Made by a program: the position numbers and the translations under genes. The notes under the pieces were generated by a model. That model ran no database searches, was not told the origin of the DNA, and saw only the letters and a list, made by a program, of their open reading frames with translations. From Fagopyrum homotropicum (Eukaryota; Streptophyta; Magnoliopsida; Caryophyllales; Polygonaceae): a stretch of 64,000 nucleotides of DNA. The stretch is from positions 120,289,235-120,353,234 of the forward strand of contig BSWB01000004.1 in the NCBI GenBank assembly GCA_033239125.1, written 5' to 3'. Below, one piece after another: positions 46,140-56,506 of the stretch (position 1 is its first letter; every line of letters begins with the position of its first letter).

Positions 46140-47574
46140 TCAATTCTCGTCAGCTGGAGGTGGTGGCGATGGAATGTAGGGGAACTGGGACGGGTTGAAT
46201 GGGTAGCCCATAACCTGCTGGAACTGCACCTCCATCATCTGCCGTGTGAAGTGTCGGCTCTCCTCCATCCAATACGTCCATCCCTCAATAGATCTGGTTT
46301 GGGCATCAAAACGCCGGGTGACATCTAGTCTCAATGTGGTGTATGAATCTATCATCTCTCTCGTCAGATCGTCGATCCGCTGATGCGCCTCAAGATCTCT
46401 ACGGCGGCGGGCTCACTATTGAGGTGGTGGTGGCATGTCAGCTGGAGGTGCAGGAGCCTCTCTCTCGTCCTCTGTGGCCTCATCATCAAGGTCCAAGGTG
46501 GGAATAATAGGGCTACCGGTATCAGTACCGATATCCATGGCAACAACTCCTCCATAGCCATCATCATCATCTATGTCAGCTGCCTCTCTAGCAGCAGCGT
46601 CCTGCATATACAGGAACCACGCAGCAGACCAGTACTAACGATCATACGCCGAGAATTGTGAAGACCAAAGAATGCCCTGAGGAAACTTCGTTTCCCATGG
46701 CATGGCAGCATAGGGTGTGCCAAGATCACGGGGAAGGAGTATTCGCCCGTGTAATCATATCCTGCAAACCTAGCGGCTTCGGAGCCGCAACTAATGTACA
46801 TGCAGATAAGTCTAAACCCATAGAAGTGGCAATGTGGGTCACCAACCCACCAGAACAAATATCGCCCTTGGTCTTCCCCTTGATCCGGTGAAGATCCTCT
46901 AATAGCATGGCAACAAAGTCTGGAACTCCCCTTGTAATCATACAAAATAAACCCAGCTCACCTTGTCGGACCTTCTAGGGCATCTCAGTACGTGCTGGAA
47001 GCATCTCACTAAGGATCCTGTGAGCTAGGCGGAAAGCAAGGTGAAAGATGATCCGCTCCCGGGAATCTCCGGGCTTCCATCTATCACGATGTTTGCTCAT
47101 GTGGGCTATCTCCCCCCAAAAACTCTGAGCCTACGCTTTAGAAGTAAAATATGTCACTGTGGGGGTCGGGAATCCAAAGATCTCCCCAAACTGATCTAGG
47201 GGAACAACGTAGTTCCTGTTCAGTAGTCGGTACTTGATTCCTCTGCGCTCCGGTATGAAGGTAATTGAGCTTCAAAACTCAAAAGTCGGCTCCAGATAAG
47301 TCGGCTCTCGTATGGTCATAAAGTCCTCAAGGCCACCCATAGATATCATCTTCCTCAAGTCCTCCACCACGTGAAGGCACTCGAATTCATCAACATGCAC
47401 AAACCGTGGGGCAACGATGGGGCGCCCACATATCCAATCAAAATCCAGTTGGAATCTCTCGTGGATCACCGCAATGGGAGGCTGAGATGAAGAAGAAGAA
47501 GGGGAAGAGTTGTGTGAACTTATAGGCCTATCTCTCAGGGCCAACTGTCGATCAGATCTCCTTGAACTTCTCAT
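46140..47574 (-). pseudogene. Athila-type extra ORF (env-like position), D
   Basis: Starts MRSSRRSDRQLALRDR and ends PPADEN. Stops near 47270, 47140 and 46977, and a frameshift between about 46725 and 46610. Core motifs match A1-A3 (APRFVHVDEFECL, YRLLNRNYVVPLDQ, IFGFPTPTV, KGDICSGGLVTHIA); the tail has an acidic stretch, helices with repeated Met/Gln, and NPSQFPYIPSPPP. Roughly half the residues match A1, so D is a sister family. No membrane segment seen. Confidence 0.78.
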
Positions 47575-48002
47575 GACTGAAATTCACCTCGGTTGGATCA
47601 AGAGCACCTCGGCCTAGATGCAGCAGGGTCAACCGAGGCGAAGGGCTGTGCGAAGTGAAATCCATAAACTACAAGATTTTTCCCGCAAAAACACTACAAA
47701 TTGCTTCCTAAAGGATACTTATATTCTTCTCAACAGCAATCTATGGCAACCAAAGCCAAATCTATGCAGAAACGAAGAAAAGGAAGCAAGTTAGGTTTTT
47801 GATGAAATACCCTTATATGTGGAGATTCGAGTCGATTTTGGTGTTATTTGTTTCTTGTAAACTGATTCTCGTACTTCTTCTGAGGATTTGAAGCCAAAAA
47901 TCTTTGAAAAAGAGAAAGAATCGAGAATCTGAGCGAGGAGGTGTGCCGCGGTCAAGGAGAGCGAAGAGAAGGAAAGTCACACGAGAGAGAAATGTCAAAC
48001 CC

Positions 48003-48014
48003 TTTTTATACCCC
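48003..48014 (-). promoter_or_regulatory. Putative internal TATA box (D)
   Basis: The minus strand reads GAGGGGTATAAAAAGGG about 434 bp upstream of the Athila-type ORF. Confidence 0.5.
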
Positions 48015-48247
48015 TCGCTGAATTTGGTTTCACCTCGGTCGAGGTGTTCCTAGGCTGACCGAGGTGTTAGAGCGAGGTGGAAGTAAGACCTAGGCGCCTT
48101 GGTTGAAGAAGAACACATCGGTCGAGGCATTGTGACGACACCCGAAATGTGTCTCAGTCAAATTCCGTCTTCTCAATTTCTCGAATATCAGCCCTTCCAT
48201 GTACCTCCTGAGTTGTGTTTTCTTCTTAGAGATCACCTGATTACTGT

Positions 48248-48265
48248 CTTGGGTTGCCTCCCAAG
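48248..48265 (-). other. Post-pol hairpin (D)
   Basis: CTTGGG-AGGCAA-CCCAAG on the minus strand next to an AAGCACTT block. Confidence 0.6.
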
Positions 48266-48309
48266 AAGTGCTTGGTTTAAGGTCGCTAGCTCGACCGTAC
48301 GCCATCCTC

Positions 48310-48789
48310 AAACAAGGTGTAAAGGTGCAATCTCCTCAGCCAGAACTTCTAGTTGATACTTCTTCAACCTTTGACTGTTGACCTTAAAGCTTCCACTAGC
48401 TTCCCCCATACTTCAACTGCACCATGGGGAAAGACATTTTTCACAACGTAAGGTCGTGTCCATCTAGACTTCAGCTTACCTGGAAAAAGGCGGAGACAAG
48501 AGTTGAAGAGTAGAACAAGCTCTCCTTCTATGAGCTCTTTTGGAACGATATGCTTGTCATGCCATCTTTTCGTTCTTTCTTTGTAGATTTTAGCATTATC
48601 ATAATTGTTTAAGCGCAAATCCTCCATCTCATTAATGTCTAAAGGCCTCTTCTCTCCAGCTTCCTTGATGTCGAAATTCAACCACTTGATTTCCCAATAT
48701 GCCTTGTGCTCCAGCTCAACGGGTAAATGACAAGACTTATCATATAACAAATTGTAAGGGGTGGTACCTATGAGAGTCTTGAATGCGGT
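48310..48789 (-). pseudogene. pol: Integrase C-terminal part (D)
   Basis: From TLIGTTPYNLLYDKSCHLPVELEHKAYWEIKW to SRWTRPYVVKNVFPHGAVEVWG, then shifted out of frame as in A3. It continues the integrase interrupted by element C; the other half is at 60012-60900. Confidence 0.8.
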
Positions 48790-48794
48790 CCTTC
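48790..48794. repeat. Target-site duplication of C, left
   Basis: CCTTC, identical to 60007-60011. Confidence 0.9.
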
Positions 48795-49230
48795 TGATAA
48801 CACGATTTATGACTTAGGTTTAGGTAGTCATTTAGATAGATTTTTCACTCATTCATGCATGGTTTAGCACTAGTTCACGACGTTTGCACTCAATTTACGT
48901 ATTTTGTCGAGATAGACGTCTACACGGACTTTTGCATTGCTTTGTAGGTATTTTGGGAGATTTAGAAGCTTAATCGATACGTCCGAGGGTCGTTCATCAA
49001 GACGACACACCCTCATACTCATTAGGATGCAAGCTAGAGGCTAAGGAAGACTCATGGAACCTTGTCAACACAAGCCATGCACCAAATCATAGCTTAATGA
49101 TCCAAGGCGAAGCTGAAGCACCAAACCACGGTTGCTGGCACTTCCACTGCCGTGGAACCAACCGTGGTTTCTGCCAGACGGTTGTGACATCTGTGCCACG
49201 ATCTCATGGCCTTCTCTAGCAAGGTTGTAG

Positions 49231-49238
49231 TATAAAAG
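49231..49238 (+). promoter_or_regulatory. LTR TATA box of C
   Basis: TATAAAAG about 437 bp into the LTR; transcription would begin about 30 bp downstream. The 3' LTR has TGTAAAAG here. Confidence 0.6.
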
Positions 49239-49901
49239 TGGTCCTGCAAGGCTGAGAGGGAGCATCTTGGAGCAGCCATCCATTATCCCCTATCATCCAA
49301 TCAAAAACACTCTCAACAAGATGATTCTCTAAGGAGGGAGACACCATTGAAGGAGGAGAAGAGCTCCATTGGAGAAGAAGAGAAGAACACACCATTGCTA
49401 GCACTTGATAGGTTTTGTAGTGAAGAAATTTCGGAATCGTTTTCTAGAGTTGTAAGAATCGATTAAACCTTCTTTTGGAAGGGTTGTGAGTCTTTCTAAT
49501 CTTAGTTTCAGCTTGGTTTTGTTTGCTTCACTTATTCATCTCTTTCTTTTCATTATCTTGCAAATGGAAGCCATGATTTTATGCTTGATGATCTCGATTG
49601 TTATGATGCATGTTGTAGGCTAAATAGATACGATTCTAGGGTAAGGAAAGGATGGTTATGGCTAAGACTATGATAGGATGAACTTAGATTTGCCCTTGGA
49701 TAACTTGCTTGCTTGAACGAAGTCACTGCTATAGTCCACGGTTAGTTCTTGCCCTTCCATGGCCGTGGAAATGGTAGAACAACCCGTGGTTTCCCTAGTT
49801 CGATGGATCTAAGAACTACATTGTTAGAATGTTGAAATCCTAGTGTTTGTTGAGTTAAATCTATCCTAGAGTGACCTAGTGTTAGCAACTAAGTGTTAGA
49901 A

Positions 49902-50162
49902 GAGACCTACCCGGTGATTCTTACTCTTAGATTTCAAGGATACCAACTCTAGGTAGTGGTGAGCCTCATAAGCCGCCATTGGACTAAGTGTGCTACGATA
50001 GTTGTTTAGGACTAACCCTTTCGAGACTTACCCGGTGAGGATAGGTTAGATCCCTAGGTCACAATCCGGTTTGTGTAAAATTCCATCCCTTAGGCTCTTT
50101 GAGACTTATCCGGTACTGAGACCTTAAGAACGGACTAGTGGACCATGAGACCTACCCGGTGA
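49902..50162 (+). repeat. Four-site LTR array (C, 5' LTR)
   Basis: GAGACCTACCCGGTGA, GAGACTTACCCGGTGA, GAGACTTATCCGGTAC, GAGACCTACCCGGTGA at 49902, 50023, 50101 and 50147: steps 121, 78, 46. Confidence 0.82.
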
Positions 50163-50626
50163 TTGATCCCAATCTAGAAACACTCACTCCCAACATATCA
50201 TAGTTAATCCAAGGAATGATTAGATAGCTTGAGTCCTATGCCATAACCGAAATTTCCAACCCCTAGAATCCGCTTTTCTCTCTTTGATCTCATATCTCGT
50301 TTTAGCTGGTTTGTCCGTGTTGATTTGTTAGCTTAGTTGATTGCTTATTTCGCATGATTTGTGATCCTTGATTGATCACCGAAAAACCCATCAAAAACAT
50401 TGAGATTTTCATTTCTTTATTTCTTTTCCTTTTCCTTAACCTAGATCTTCACTAAACTTAATCACTAATCGAATCAATCTCACTTTAGTCTTTGTGTTCG
50501 ACCTCGGAATACTATCCCTACTACAAACGTCCCGTACACTGCGGGTTCGCTAGGAGTTAGGAGAAATATAACGAGTATAAATTTTAAAGCTTATTGCGTG
50601 CACACGTTCTTAGGGTAACAAGTTTT

Positions 50627-50644
50627 TGGCGCCGTTGCCGGGGA
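50627..50644 (+). promoter_or_regulatory. Primer-binding site, tRNA-Asp type (C)
   Basis: TGGCGCCGTTGCCGGGGA six bases after the 5' LTR; complementary to the 3' end of plant tRNA-Asp. Confidence 0.9.
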
Positions 50645-50762
50645 CTAGGTCTAGATTGAGTCTTTACTTGTGATTGTTTGAAGTGTAGATCTTTCTTGTT
50701 GCTTTTGATCTCTTTTTGGTGTGTGTCTTTGCTTTTCAGGACATCTCTCACTCTTTAGGTGT

Positions 50763-52592
50763 ATGCGAAGATCTCGTGGCAAGGATTTAGCTCCATTCGA
50801 TCCCGAACCGGAGAAAACCCTTAGATCTAGATCCAAGAGCATTAAAAAGGGAAAAGAGATTGCCGGAAGAGATCTCCAAGCTGAATTATAAGAGGCTTTA
50901 GAGCAAATTAGGATAAGGGATGAAGCTTTGGAGAATGAAAGGAGACTTGCCAATGAGATGCAAGAGGCAACTAGGAGGGAGATTGAAGAGATTAGGCAAG
51001 CACTTGTCCAAGTTGAGCTTAATCGTCAACAACCTCCACCTCCACCACAACCGCAACCGGAGGCGGTTAATGTACGGGTTGTGCCCATTGCCATTGGAGA
51101 GCCACAAACGTTAGGGCAGCGTATGGATCCGGCACAAAGAGCACACCGTCCGGGTGTGAACTTAGGAGATCCCGCAGCCCATGATTACGAGCTCCGCCCT
51201 CAATTTCTACAAATGATCCGGCATAATCAATTTGGAGGGATGGAAGGAGAGTCTCCTCATCAACACTTGATGAACTATGAGATCTTGATGGAGACTCTTA
51301 GACCGCCTAGATTGGAGAGCAACAACCATAAGCTTAGGGCTTTTTCCTTCTCACTTAAGGACAAAGCCTTGGCTTGGTATCAATCTATTCCACAAGGGCG
51401 AGTTGGTACTTGGGAGGAAATGACAACCGAGTTTTTGACTAAGTTCTTCCCACCTTCAAAGACAACCGAGTTAAGAGGGAAGATTAATGCCTTCGTGATG
51501 AAGGATAGAGAGAGCTTGTTCAAGTCTTGGGAGAGGTTCAAAGACCTTCTCCTAGATTGTCCACACCATGGTATACCGAAAATTGAGCTATTGGAAATCT
51601 ACTTCAAAGGACTTGATGAAGATAGCCAATTCAAGCTTCAATCTCTTTCCGGTGGGACTTTCATGGAAAAGCATGTGGATGAAGCTTGGGAGTTTGTAGA
51701 GAAACAAGCTTTAGTGATTGAGAAGTACTCCCATAGGAAGAGTGAAGGGAGAAAGGCGGGAGCATATGAGGTGAGTGAAGTCACCATGAGCAATTTCAAG
51801 CTTGACGCCATCAACAACGAGCTAAAGTCTTTGAGGGAGTTGTGTGCTACAACTTTGAAAAACCAAGCAACCCCTCAAGTGCAAATGCAAGCAAATTTAT
51901 CTTCCAAGGAGGAAGATGTGAACTACATGGTAAGGGGCAACTACAACAACTATCAAGGCCCAAGGAACTTCAACAACAACCGGCAATTCAACAATTACCG
52001 GCCTAACCACAACCATCCCGGGTTTTCCTATTCTAACCCGTATGGTGCCTTGAACCCTCCCGCTTCCACAAGCGCAGCTCCACCACCAAAGGCTTCACAA
52101 GAACCTCCACCCGGATTTACTCAACCTCCAAAGGATAGAACCGAGATGATGTTTGAGCAATTGCTTGGAAGATTGAGTGGTCTTGAGAGCACGGTGACTT
52201 CCATTTCTAAAGCTCAAAAGGTGTTGGAAGCACAAGTGTTCCAAAAGGCGGGTGAAGCTCATAGAGATCCGGGAAAGCTTCCCGGAAGAACCGAAGACAA
52301 CCCAAGAGGTCAAGTGTTGGCCATCACAACAAGGAGTGGGTTAAGCATGAAGGATCCCTTGCCCAAGGAGAATGCTAAGGGAAAGCAAGTGGTGATAGAG
52401 GAAGAGAAGTTGCAAGAAGATGGAGGCAAAAGCAAGGATGTTGAGCCAACATATGTGGCACCGCCTCCTACAAGCCGCCACTACCATTCCCTCAATCCCG
52501 AGCAAGGGCTCGCTTGGACAAACACTTTGGTAAATTCCTTGAACTTATGTCTAAATTGCATATTAACATTCTGTTCATGGATGCTATCTTAG
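50763..52592 (+). pseudogene. gag: gag (C), one premature stop
   Basis: The natural start is MRRSRGKDLAPFDPEPEKT at 50763, matching the other copies. A TAA at 50889-50891 ends it after 42 codons. The same frame reopens (first Met 50928) for 554 residues: charged coiled coil (about residues 1-40), Pro/Gln linker, TLGQRMDPAQ, capsid core (about 51180-51760, with FSFSLKDKALAWYQSIP and LLEIYFKGLDEDSQF), helical segment, Asn-rich basic tract (51940-52020), a second helix (MFEQLLGRLSGLESTVTSISKAQKVLEAQ) and AITTRSGL before pol. No CCHC knuckle. In A1 and A2 gag runs into pol in one frame; here the frames separate near 52470 by an apparent one-base loss in the Pro-rich linker. Confidence 0.88.
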
Positions 52593-55500
52593 GTATGCCG
52601 GCATATGGCAAGTTCTTGAAGGAAATACTCTCCAACAAAAGAAAGTTAGAGGAGTATGGGGAAGTAAGGATGACTAAGAGGTCCTCGGAATTGATCCAAA
52701 CAATGAAGGAGGAGATGCCTCATAAGTTAAGAGATCCGGGATCTTTTTGTGTGCCAATCGGAGTGGGGGAAGTGAAGTATGAAGCCCTTCGTGATCTTGG
52801 GGCAAGTGTGAGCATCATACCGCTCGCACTTTGCAACAAGGTTGGGCTAGGAGAGCCTAAACCGGTCAAGATGACCCTTTACATGGTGGACCGCTCTATT
52901 ACTCACCCGGTTGGGATCTTAGAAGACATTCCGGTGCAACTAGGAAAGTTCTATGTGCCAATTGATTTTGTTCTCTTGGACATCCCGGCGGATTATCCGG
53001 TTCCCATCATGTTAGGGAGACCTTTCCTAGCCACTTCCGGATGCTTGGTGGATTGTAAGAATGGAATTCTCTCCTTCAACATTGGAGAAGAGAATATCAA
53101 GTTCAAGTTGTCCACAATGATGAAAGGGCCAACCCTTGATGAGGATGTGTTCAACATAGTCGAGCAAGAAGAGTCTAGAGAAGTTGTGAGCTCGATCTTG
53201 ATCAAGGACCCCTTGGAGAAGGTTCTTAGTTTAAGCTTGATGGAGGAAGGTGTTGAGGAGGCTTGCAATGAAGAAATCAAGGCCTTGGGAGCATTAGAAA
53301 AGGAGACAAGAGTTGAAATTGAAGACCACGAAGGTGTGCTGAGTTCCTGTAGGAACCATGGTCGTGGAAGGTGTTCCACGGCCGTAGAACTCTCTAGAAA
53401 GCTCCGAAGAGTAGGCTTGGTAACTTCTACGGCCGTGGATGTGCCAAGAACCGTGGACTTGCCCGTGGTTTCCCCAGAAGTAGCTCTTGTTGATGATCAA
53501 GCTTCAAGGAGCCTTGGAGAACCTTCATTTGCTTTGTATTCATCTCAACCAACGTTATTTGGATCGTCTCCGCTCGATAAAGGTCCTCCTAAACTTGAAC
53601 TCAAACCCCTCCCCTCTCATTTGAAGTATGCTTTTCTTGGTGATAATTCTACATATCCTGTGATTGTGAATCCATGCTTGAATGATGATGAACTTGCTAA
53701 GTTGTTGCATGAGCTAAAATTGCATAGGAAAGCCATTGGCTATACTATTGATGATTTAGTTGGCATTAAGCCCTTTTTATGCATGCCTAAGATATTGATG
53801 GAAGATAACCATAAACCCTCTATTGAACATCAAAGAAGATTGAATCCTATAATGAAAGAGGTAGTCAAGAAAGAGATCATTAAGTTGCTAGATGCGGGAA
53901 TTATCTACCCTATCTCGGATAGTAAGTGGGTTAGTCCCGTTCATGTAGTTCCTAAGAAGGGTGGGATGACCGTAGTGACTAATGAAAACAATGAACTAAT
54001 CCCAACTAGGACGGTTACGGGATGTTGGATGTGTATTGACTATAGGAAGTTGATCATGGCCTCTAGGAAAGATCACTTCCCCCTTCCTTTCATTGACCAA
54101 ATGCTAGAGAGGTTAGCTCAACATTCTCATTTTTGCTACTTAGATGGTTATAGTGGATTCTTCCAAATCCCTATCCACCCCGATGACCAAGAGAAAACCA
54201 CATTTACATGTCCATGGGGTACTTTTGCATATAGGAGAATGCCATTTGGGTTGTGTAATGCACCCGCCACCTTCCAAAGGTGTATGATGGCTATCTTTTC
54301 AGAATACATTGAAAACATCATGGAAGTGTTTATGGATGATTTTTCTGTTTATGGTTCTTCCTTTGATAATTGCTTAGCTAACTTGTCATTAGTATTGAAA
54401 AGATGTGAGGAGACAAACCTTGTCTTAAATTGGGAAAAATGCCACTTCATGGTAAGTGAAGGTATTGTGTTGGGACATTTGGTGTCCAACCGTGGCATTG
54501 AGGTTGATAGGGCCAAGATTGAAACAATAGAGAAGTTGCCACCACCTACCTCGGTAAAGGGGGTAAGGAATTTTCTAGGGCATGCCGGTTTTTACCGGAG
54601 GTTTATTAAAGACTTCTCTAAAATTTCTAAGCCTCTTACTAACCTACTAATGAAAGATGTTGAGTTTGTTTTCTCCAAGGACTGCCTTGAGGCTTTTTGT
54701 AGGTTGAAGAACGCCTTGATCTCCGCTCCTATCATGCAACCTCCGGATTGGAGTTTACCGTTTGAGATCATGTGCGATGCAAGTGATGTAGCCGTTGGGG
54801 CTGTTTTGGGGCAAAGGAAAGACGGGCGCACACATGCCATTTATTATGCTAGCAAGACGCTAGATGATGCCCAACTCAATTATGCTACTACCGAGAAGGA
54901 GTTACTAGCGGTTGTGTATGCATTAGAGAAGTTCCGCTCATATCTTGTTGGAGCGAAGGTCATTGTGTATACGGATCATGTTGCGATCCGTTATCTCCTT
55001 ACAAAGAAGGATGCCAAACCAAGATTGATTCGGTGGATCCTTCTTCTTCAAGAATTTGATTTGGAAATCCGGGACAAGAAGGGGTCCGAAAACTCTGTGG
55101 CGGATCACCTTAGTAGGCTCCCACCATTGGAACTTGAGAGAGATGACATCCCGATTGATGACTCATTCCAGGATGAGCAATTGCAAATGGTGGAGGAGTG
55201 CTTGTTCCAAGTGTCTAGAGGAAGCGAGCCATGGTATGCCGACATTGTGAACTATCTTCTGTGTGAGGAAGTACCTCCCGGATTGTCATACGCCCAAAGG
55301 AAGAAGTTCTTCAAAGACGTGAGGCACTACTATTGGAGTGAACCACTTTTGGTCAAGAGAGGGCCGGATGGAGTCTTTAGAAGATGCATACCGGAGGATG
55401 AGGTGGAGAGTGTGATCCGCCATTGTCACTCCTTGCCATGTGGAGGGCATGCTAGCTCACACAAGACATGTGCAAAGGTGTTGCAATCGGGCTTCTTTTG

Positions 55501-56506
55501 GCCAAGTTTGTTCAAGGATGTGCAAAGCTTTGTGGTAGCTTGTGATGCTTGCCAAAGGACGGGAAACATCTCAAGGAGGAATGAGATGCCCTTGAACAAC
55601 ATACAAGAAGTGGAAATATTTGATGTGTGGGGTGTGGACTTCACGGGACCATTCCCTTCTTCTTGTGACAACCTCTACATCCTATTGGCGGTTGATTATG
55701 TTTCGAGATGGGTGGAGGCAATTGCCTCTCCTACAAATGATGCCAAGGTGGTGGTGCGGTTCTTCAACCGAGTGATCTTCCCTAGGTTTGGAACACCAAG
55801 GGTGATCATAAGTGATGGAGGGAAGCATTTCACTAATAGGAACTTTGGGGCACTTTTGGCTAAGTATGGGGTGACTCATAAGGTGGCAACACCTTACCAT
55901 CCCCAAACTAGTGGCCAAGTGGAGATCTCCAACCGGGAGATAAAGGGAATTCTTGAGAAGACGGTCTCTAGGACGAGAAAGGATTGGGCTATGAAGCTCG
56001 ATGATGCCTTGTGGGCATATAGAACCGCTTTCAAGACACCAATTGGCACCACCCCCTACAAGTTAGTTTATGGCAAGTCTTGCCACCTTCCGGTAGAAAT
56101 GGAGCATAGAGCTTATTGGGCCATTAAGTGGCTAAATTTTGACCTCAAGGAGGCCGGAGAGAAGAGGTTGCTTGATATGAACGCCCTTGAGGAGATCCGG
56201 TTGGATGCTTATGAGAATGCCCGGATCTACAAGGAAAGGACCAAACGGTGGCATGACAAGCGCCTCATTCCGAAGGAGTTGAGAGAAGGCGACCTTGTCC
56301 TTCTTTTCAACTCAAGGCTGCGGCTCTTCCCCGGAAAGCTAAAATCAAGATGGACCGAGCCATATGTGGTGAAGAAGATCTTCCCCCATGGAGCTATTGA
56401 GATAGGAGGGGAGCATTGTGGAGATTTCAAGGTGAACGGGCACCGGTTAAAGAAGTACATCCTGGGAGCTCCGGTGGATATGATTGCCCCACTTCATCTA
56501 GAATGA
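52514..56506 (+). CDS. pol: pol polyprotein (C): protease, RT, RNase H, integrase
   Basis: An unbroken 1330-residue frame, about the size expected for Athila pol. Aspartic protease: DLGAS at residues 94-98, LGRPFLATSG near 174. A linker (about 275-345) is encoded by CCACGG/CCGTGG repeats. RT: SPVHVVPKKGG, YGYSGFFQI-type motif, MPFGLCNAPATFQR, catalytic FMDD at 606-609. RNase H: CDASDVAVGAVLGQ near 755, TDHVAIRYLL, VADHLSRLP. Integrase: zinc-binding H-C-H..CDACQR near 965-1010, catalytic Asp in VWGVDFTG (about 1041), Asp in IISDGGKHF (about 1100), Glu 35 residues later (GQVEISNRE), C-terminal GPFP..SRW and KYILGAPVDMIAPLHLE. The Met at 52514 is simply the first one; translation would normally come as a gag-pol fusion. 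All active-site residues expected are present. Confidence 0.93.
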   Translation: MDKHFGKFLELMSKLHINILFMDAILGMPAYGKFLKEILSNKRKLEEYGEVRMTKRSSELIQTMKEEMPHKLRDPGSFCVPIGVGEVKYEALRDLGASVSIIPLALCNKVGLGEPKPVKMTLYMVDRSITHPVGILEDIPVQLGKFYVPIDFVLLDIPADYPVPIMLGRPFLATSGCLVDCKNGILSFNIGEENIKFKLSTMMKGPTLDEDVFNIVEQEESREVVSSILIKDPLEKVLSLSLMEEGVEEACNEEIKALGALEKETRVEIEDHEGVLSSCRNHGRGRCSTAVELSRKLRRVGLVTSTAVDVPRTVDLPVVSPEVALVDDQASRSLGEPSFALYSSQPTLFGSSPLDKGPPKLELKPLPSHLKYAFLGDNSTYPVIVNPCLNDDELAKLLHELKLHRKAIGYTIDDLVGIKPFLCMPKILMEDNHKPSIEHQRRLNPIMKEVVKKEIIKLLDAGIIYPISDSKWVSPVHVVPKKGGMTVVTNENNELIPTRTVTGCWMCIDYRKLIMASRKDHFPLPFIDQMLERLAQHSHFCYLDGYSGFFQIPIHPDDQEKTTFTCPWGTFAYRRMPFGLCNAPATFQRCMMAIFSEYIENIMEVFMDDFSVYGSSFDNCLANLSLVLKRCEETNLVLNWEKCHFMVSEGIVLGHLVSNRGIEVDRAKIETIEKLPPPTSVKGVRNFLGHAGFYRRFIKDFSKISKPLTNLLMKDVEFVFSKDCLEAFCRLKNALISAPIMQPPDWSLPFEIMCDASDVAVGAVLGQRKDGRTHAIYYASKTLDDAQLNYATTEKELLAVVYALEKFRSYLVGAKVIVYTDHVAIRYLLTKKDAKPRLIRWILLLQEFDLEIRDKKGSENSVADHLSRLPPLELERDDIPIDDSFQDEQLQMVEECLFQVSRGSEPWYADIVNYLLCEEVPPGLSYAQRKKFFKDVRHYYWSEPLLVKRGPDGVFRRCIPEDEVESVIRHCHSLPCGGHASSHKTCAKVLQSGFFWPSLFKDVQSFVVACDACQRTGNISRRNEMPLNNIQEVEIFDVWGVDFTGPFPSSCDNLYILLAVDYVSRWVEAIASPTNDAKVVVRFFNRVIFPRFGTPRVIISDGGKHFTNRNFGALLAKYGVTHKVATPYHPQTSGQVEISNREIKGILEKTVSRTRKDWAMKLDDALWAYRTAFKTPIGTTPYKLVYGKSCHLPVEMEHRAYWAIKWLNFDLKEAGEKRLLDMNALEEIRLDAYENARIYKERTKRWHDKRLIPKELREGDLVLLFNSRLRLFPGKLKSRWTEPYVVKKIFPHGAIEIGGEHCGDFKVNGHRLKKYILGAPVDMIAPLHLE

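Larger units (their letters stand above)
48795..50620 (+). repeat. 5' LTR of C (1826 bp)
   Basis: TGATAACACG..GGGTAACA. It has TATAAAAG at 49231-49238, two clusters of CCACGG/CCGTGG inverted repeats (49120-49175 and 49735-49795), the four-site array (49902-50162) and a terminal stem CCCG-TACACTG-CGGG (50531-50545). Confidence 0.92.

Noticed and set aside
49065..49404. Short ORFs inside the C LTR (repeated at 58450-58789)
   Set aside because: They recur only because the LTR is duplicated and lie antisense across the LTR TATA region; no coding signature.
50627..50644. Fragment of a tRNA-Asp gene
   Set aside because: Only the 18-base match to the tRNA 3' end is present, always six bases inside an LTR; it is a primer-binding site.
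52460..52520. Programmed frameshift between gag and pol in C
   Set aside because: A1 and A2 keep gag and pol in one frame across this linker, so a one-base loss is the simpler reading. No slippery sequence stands out.
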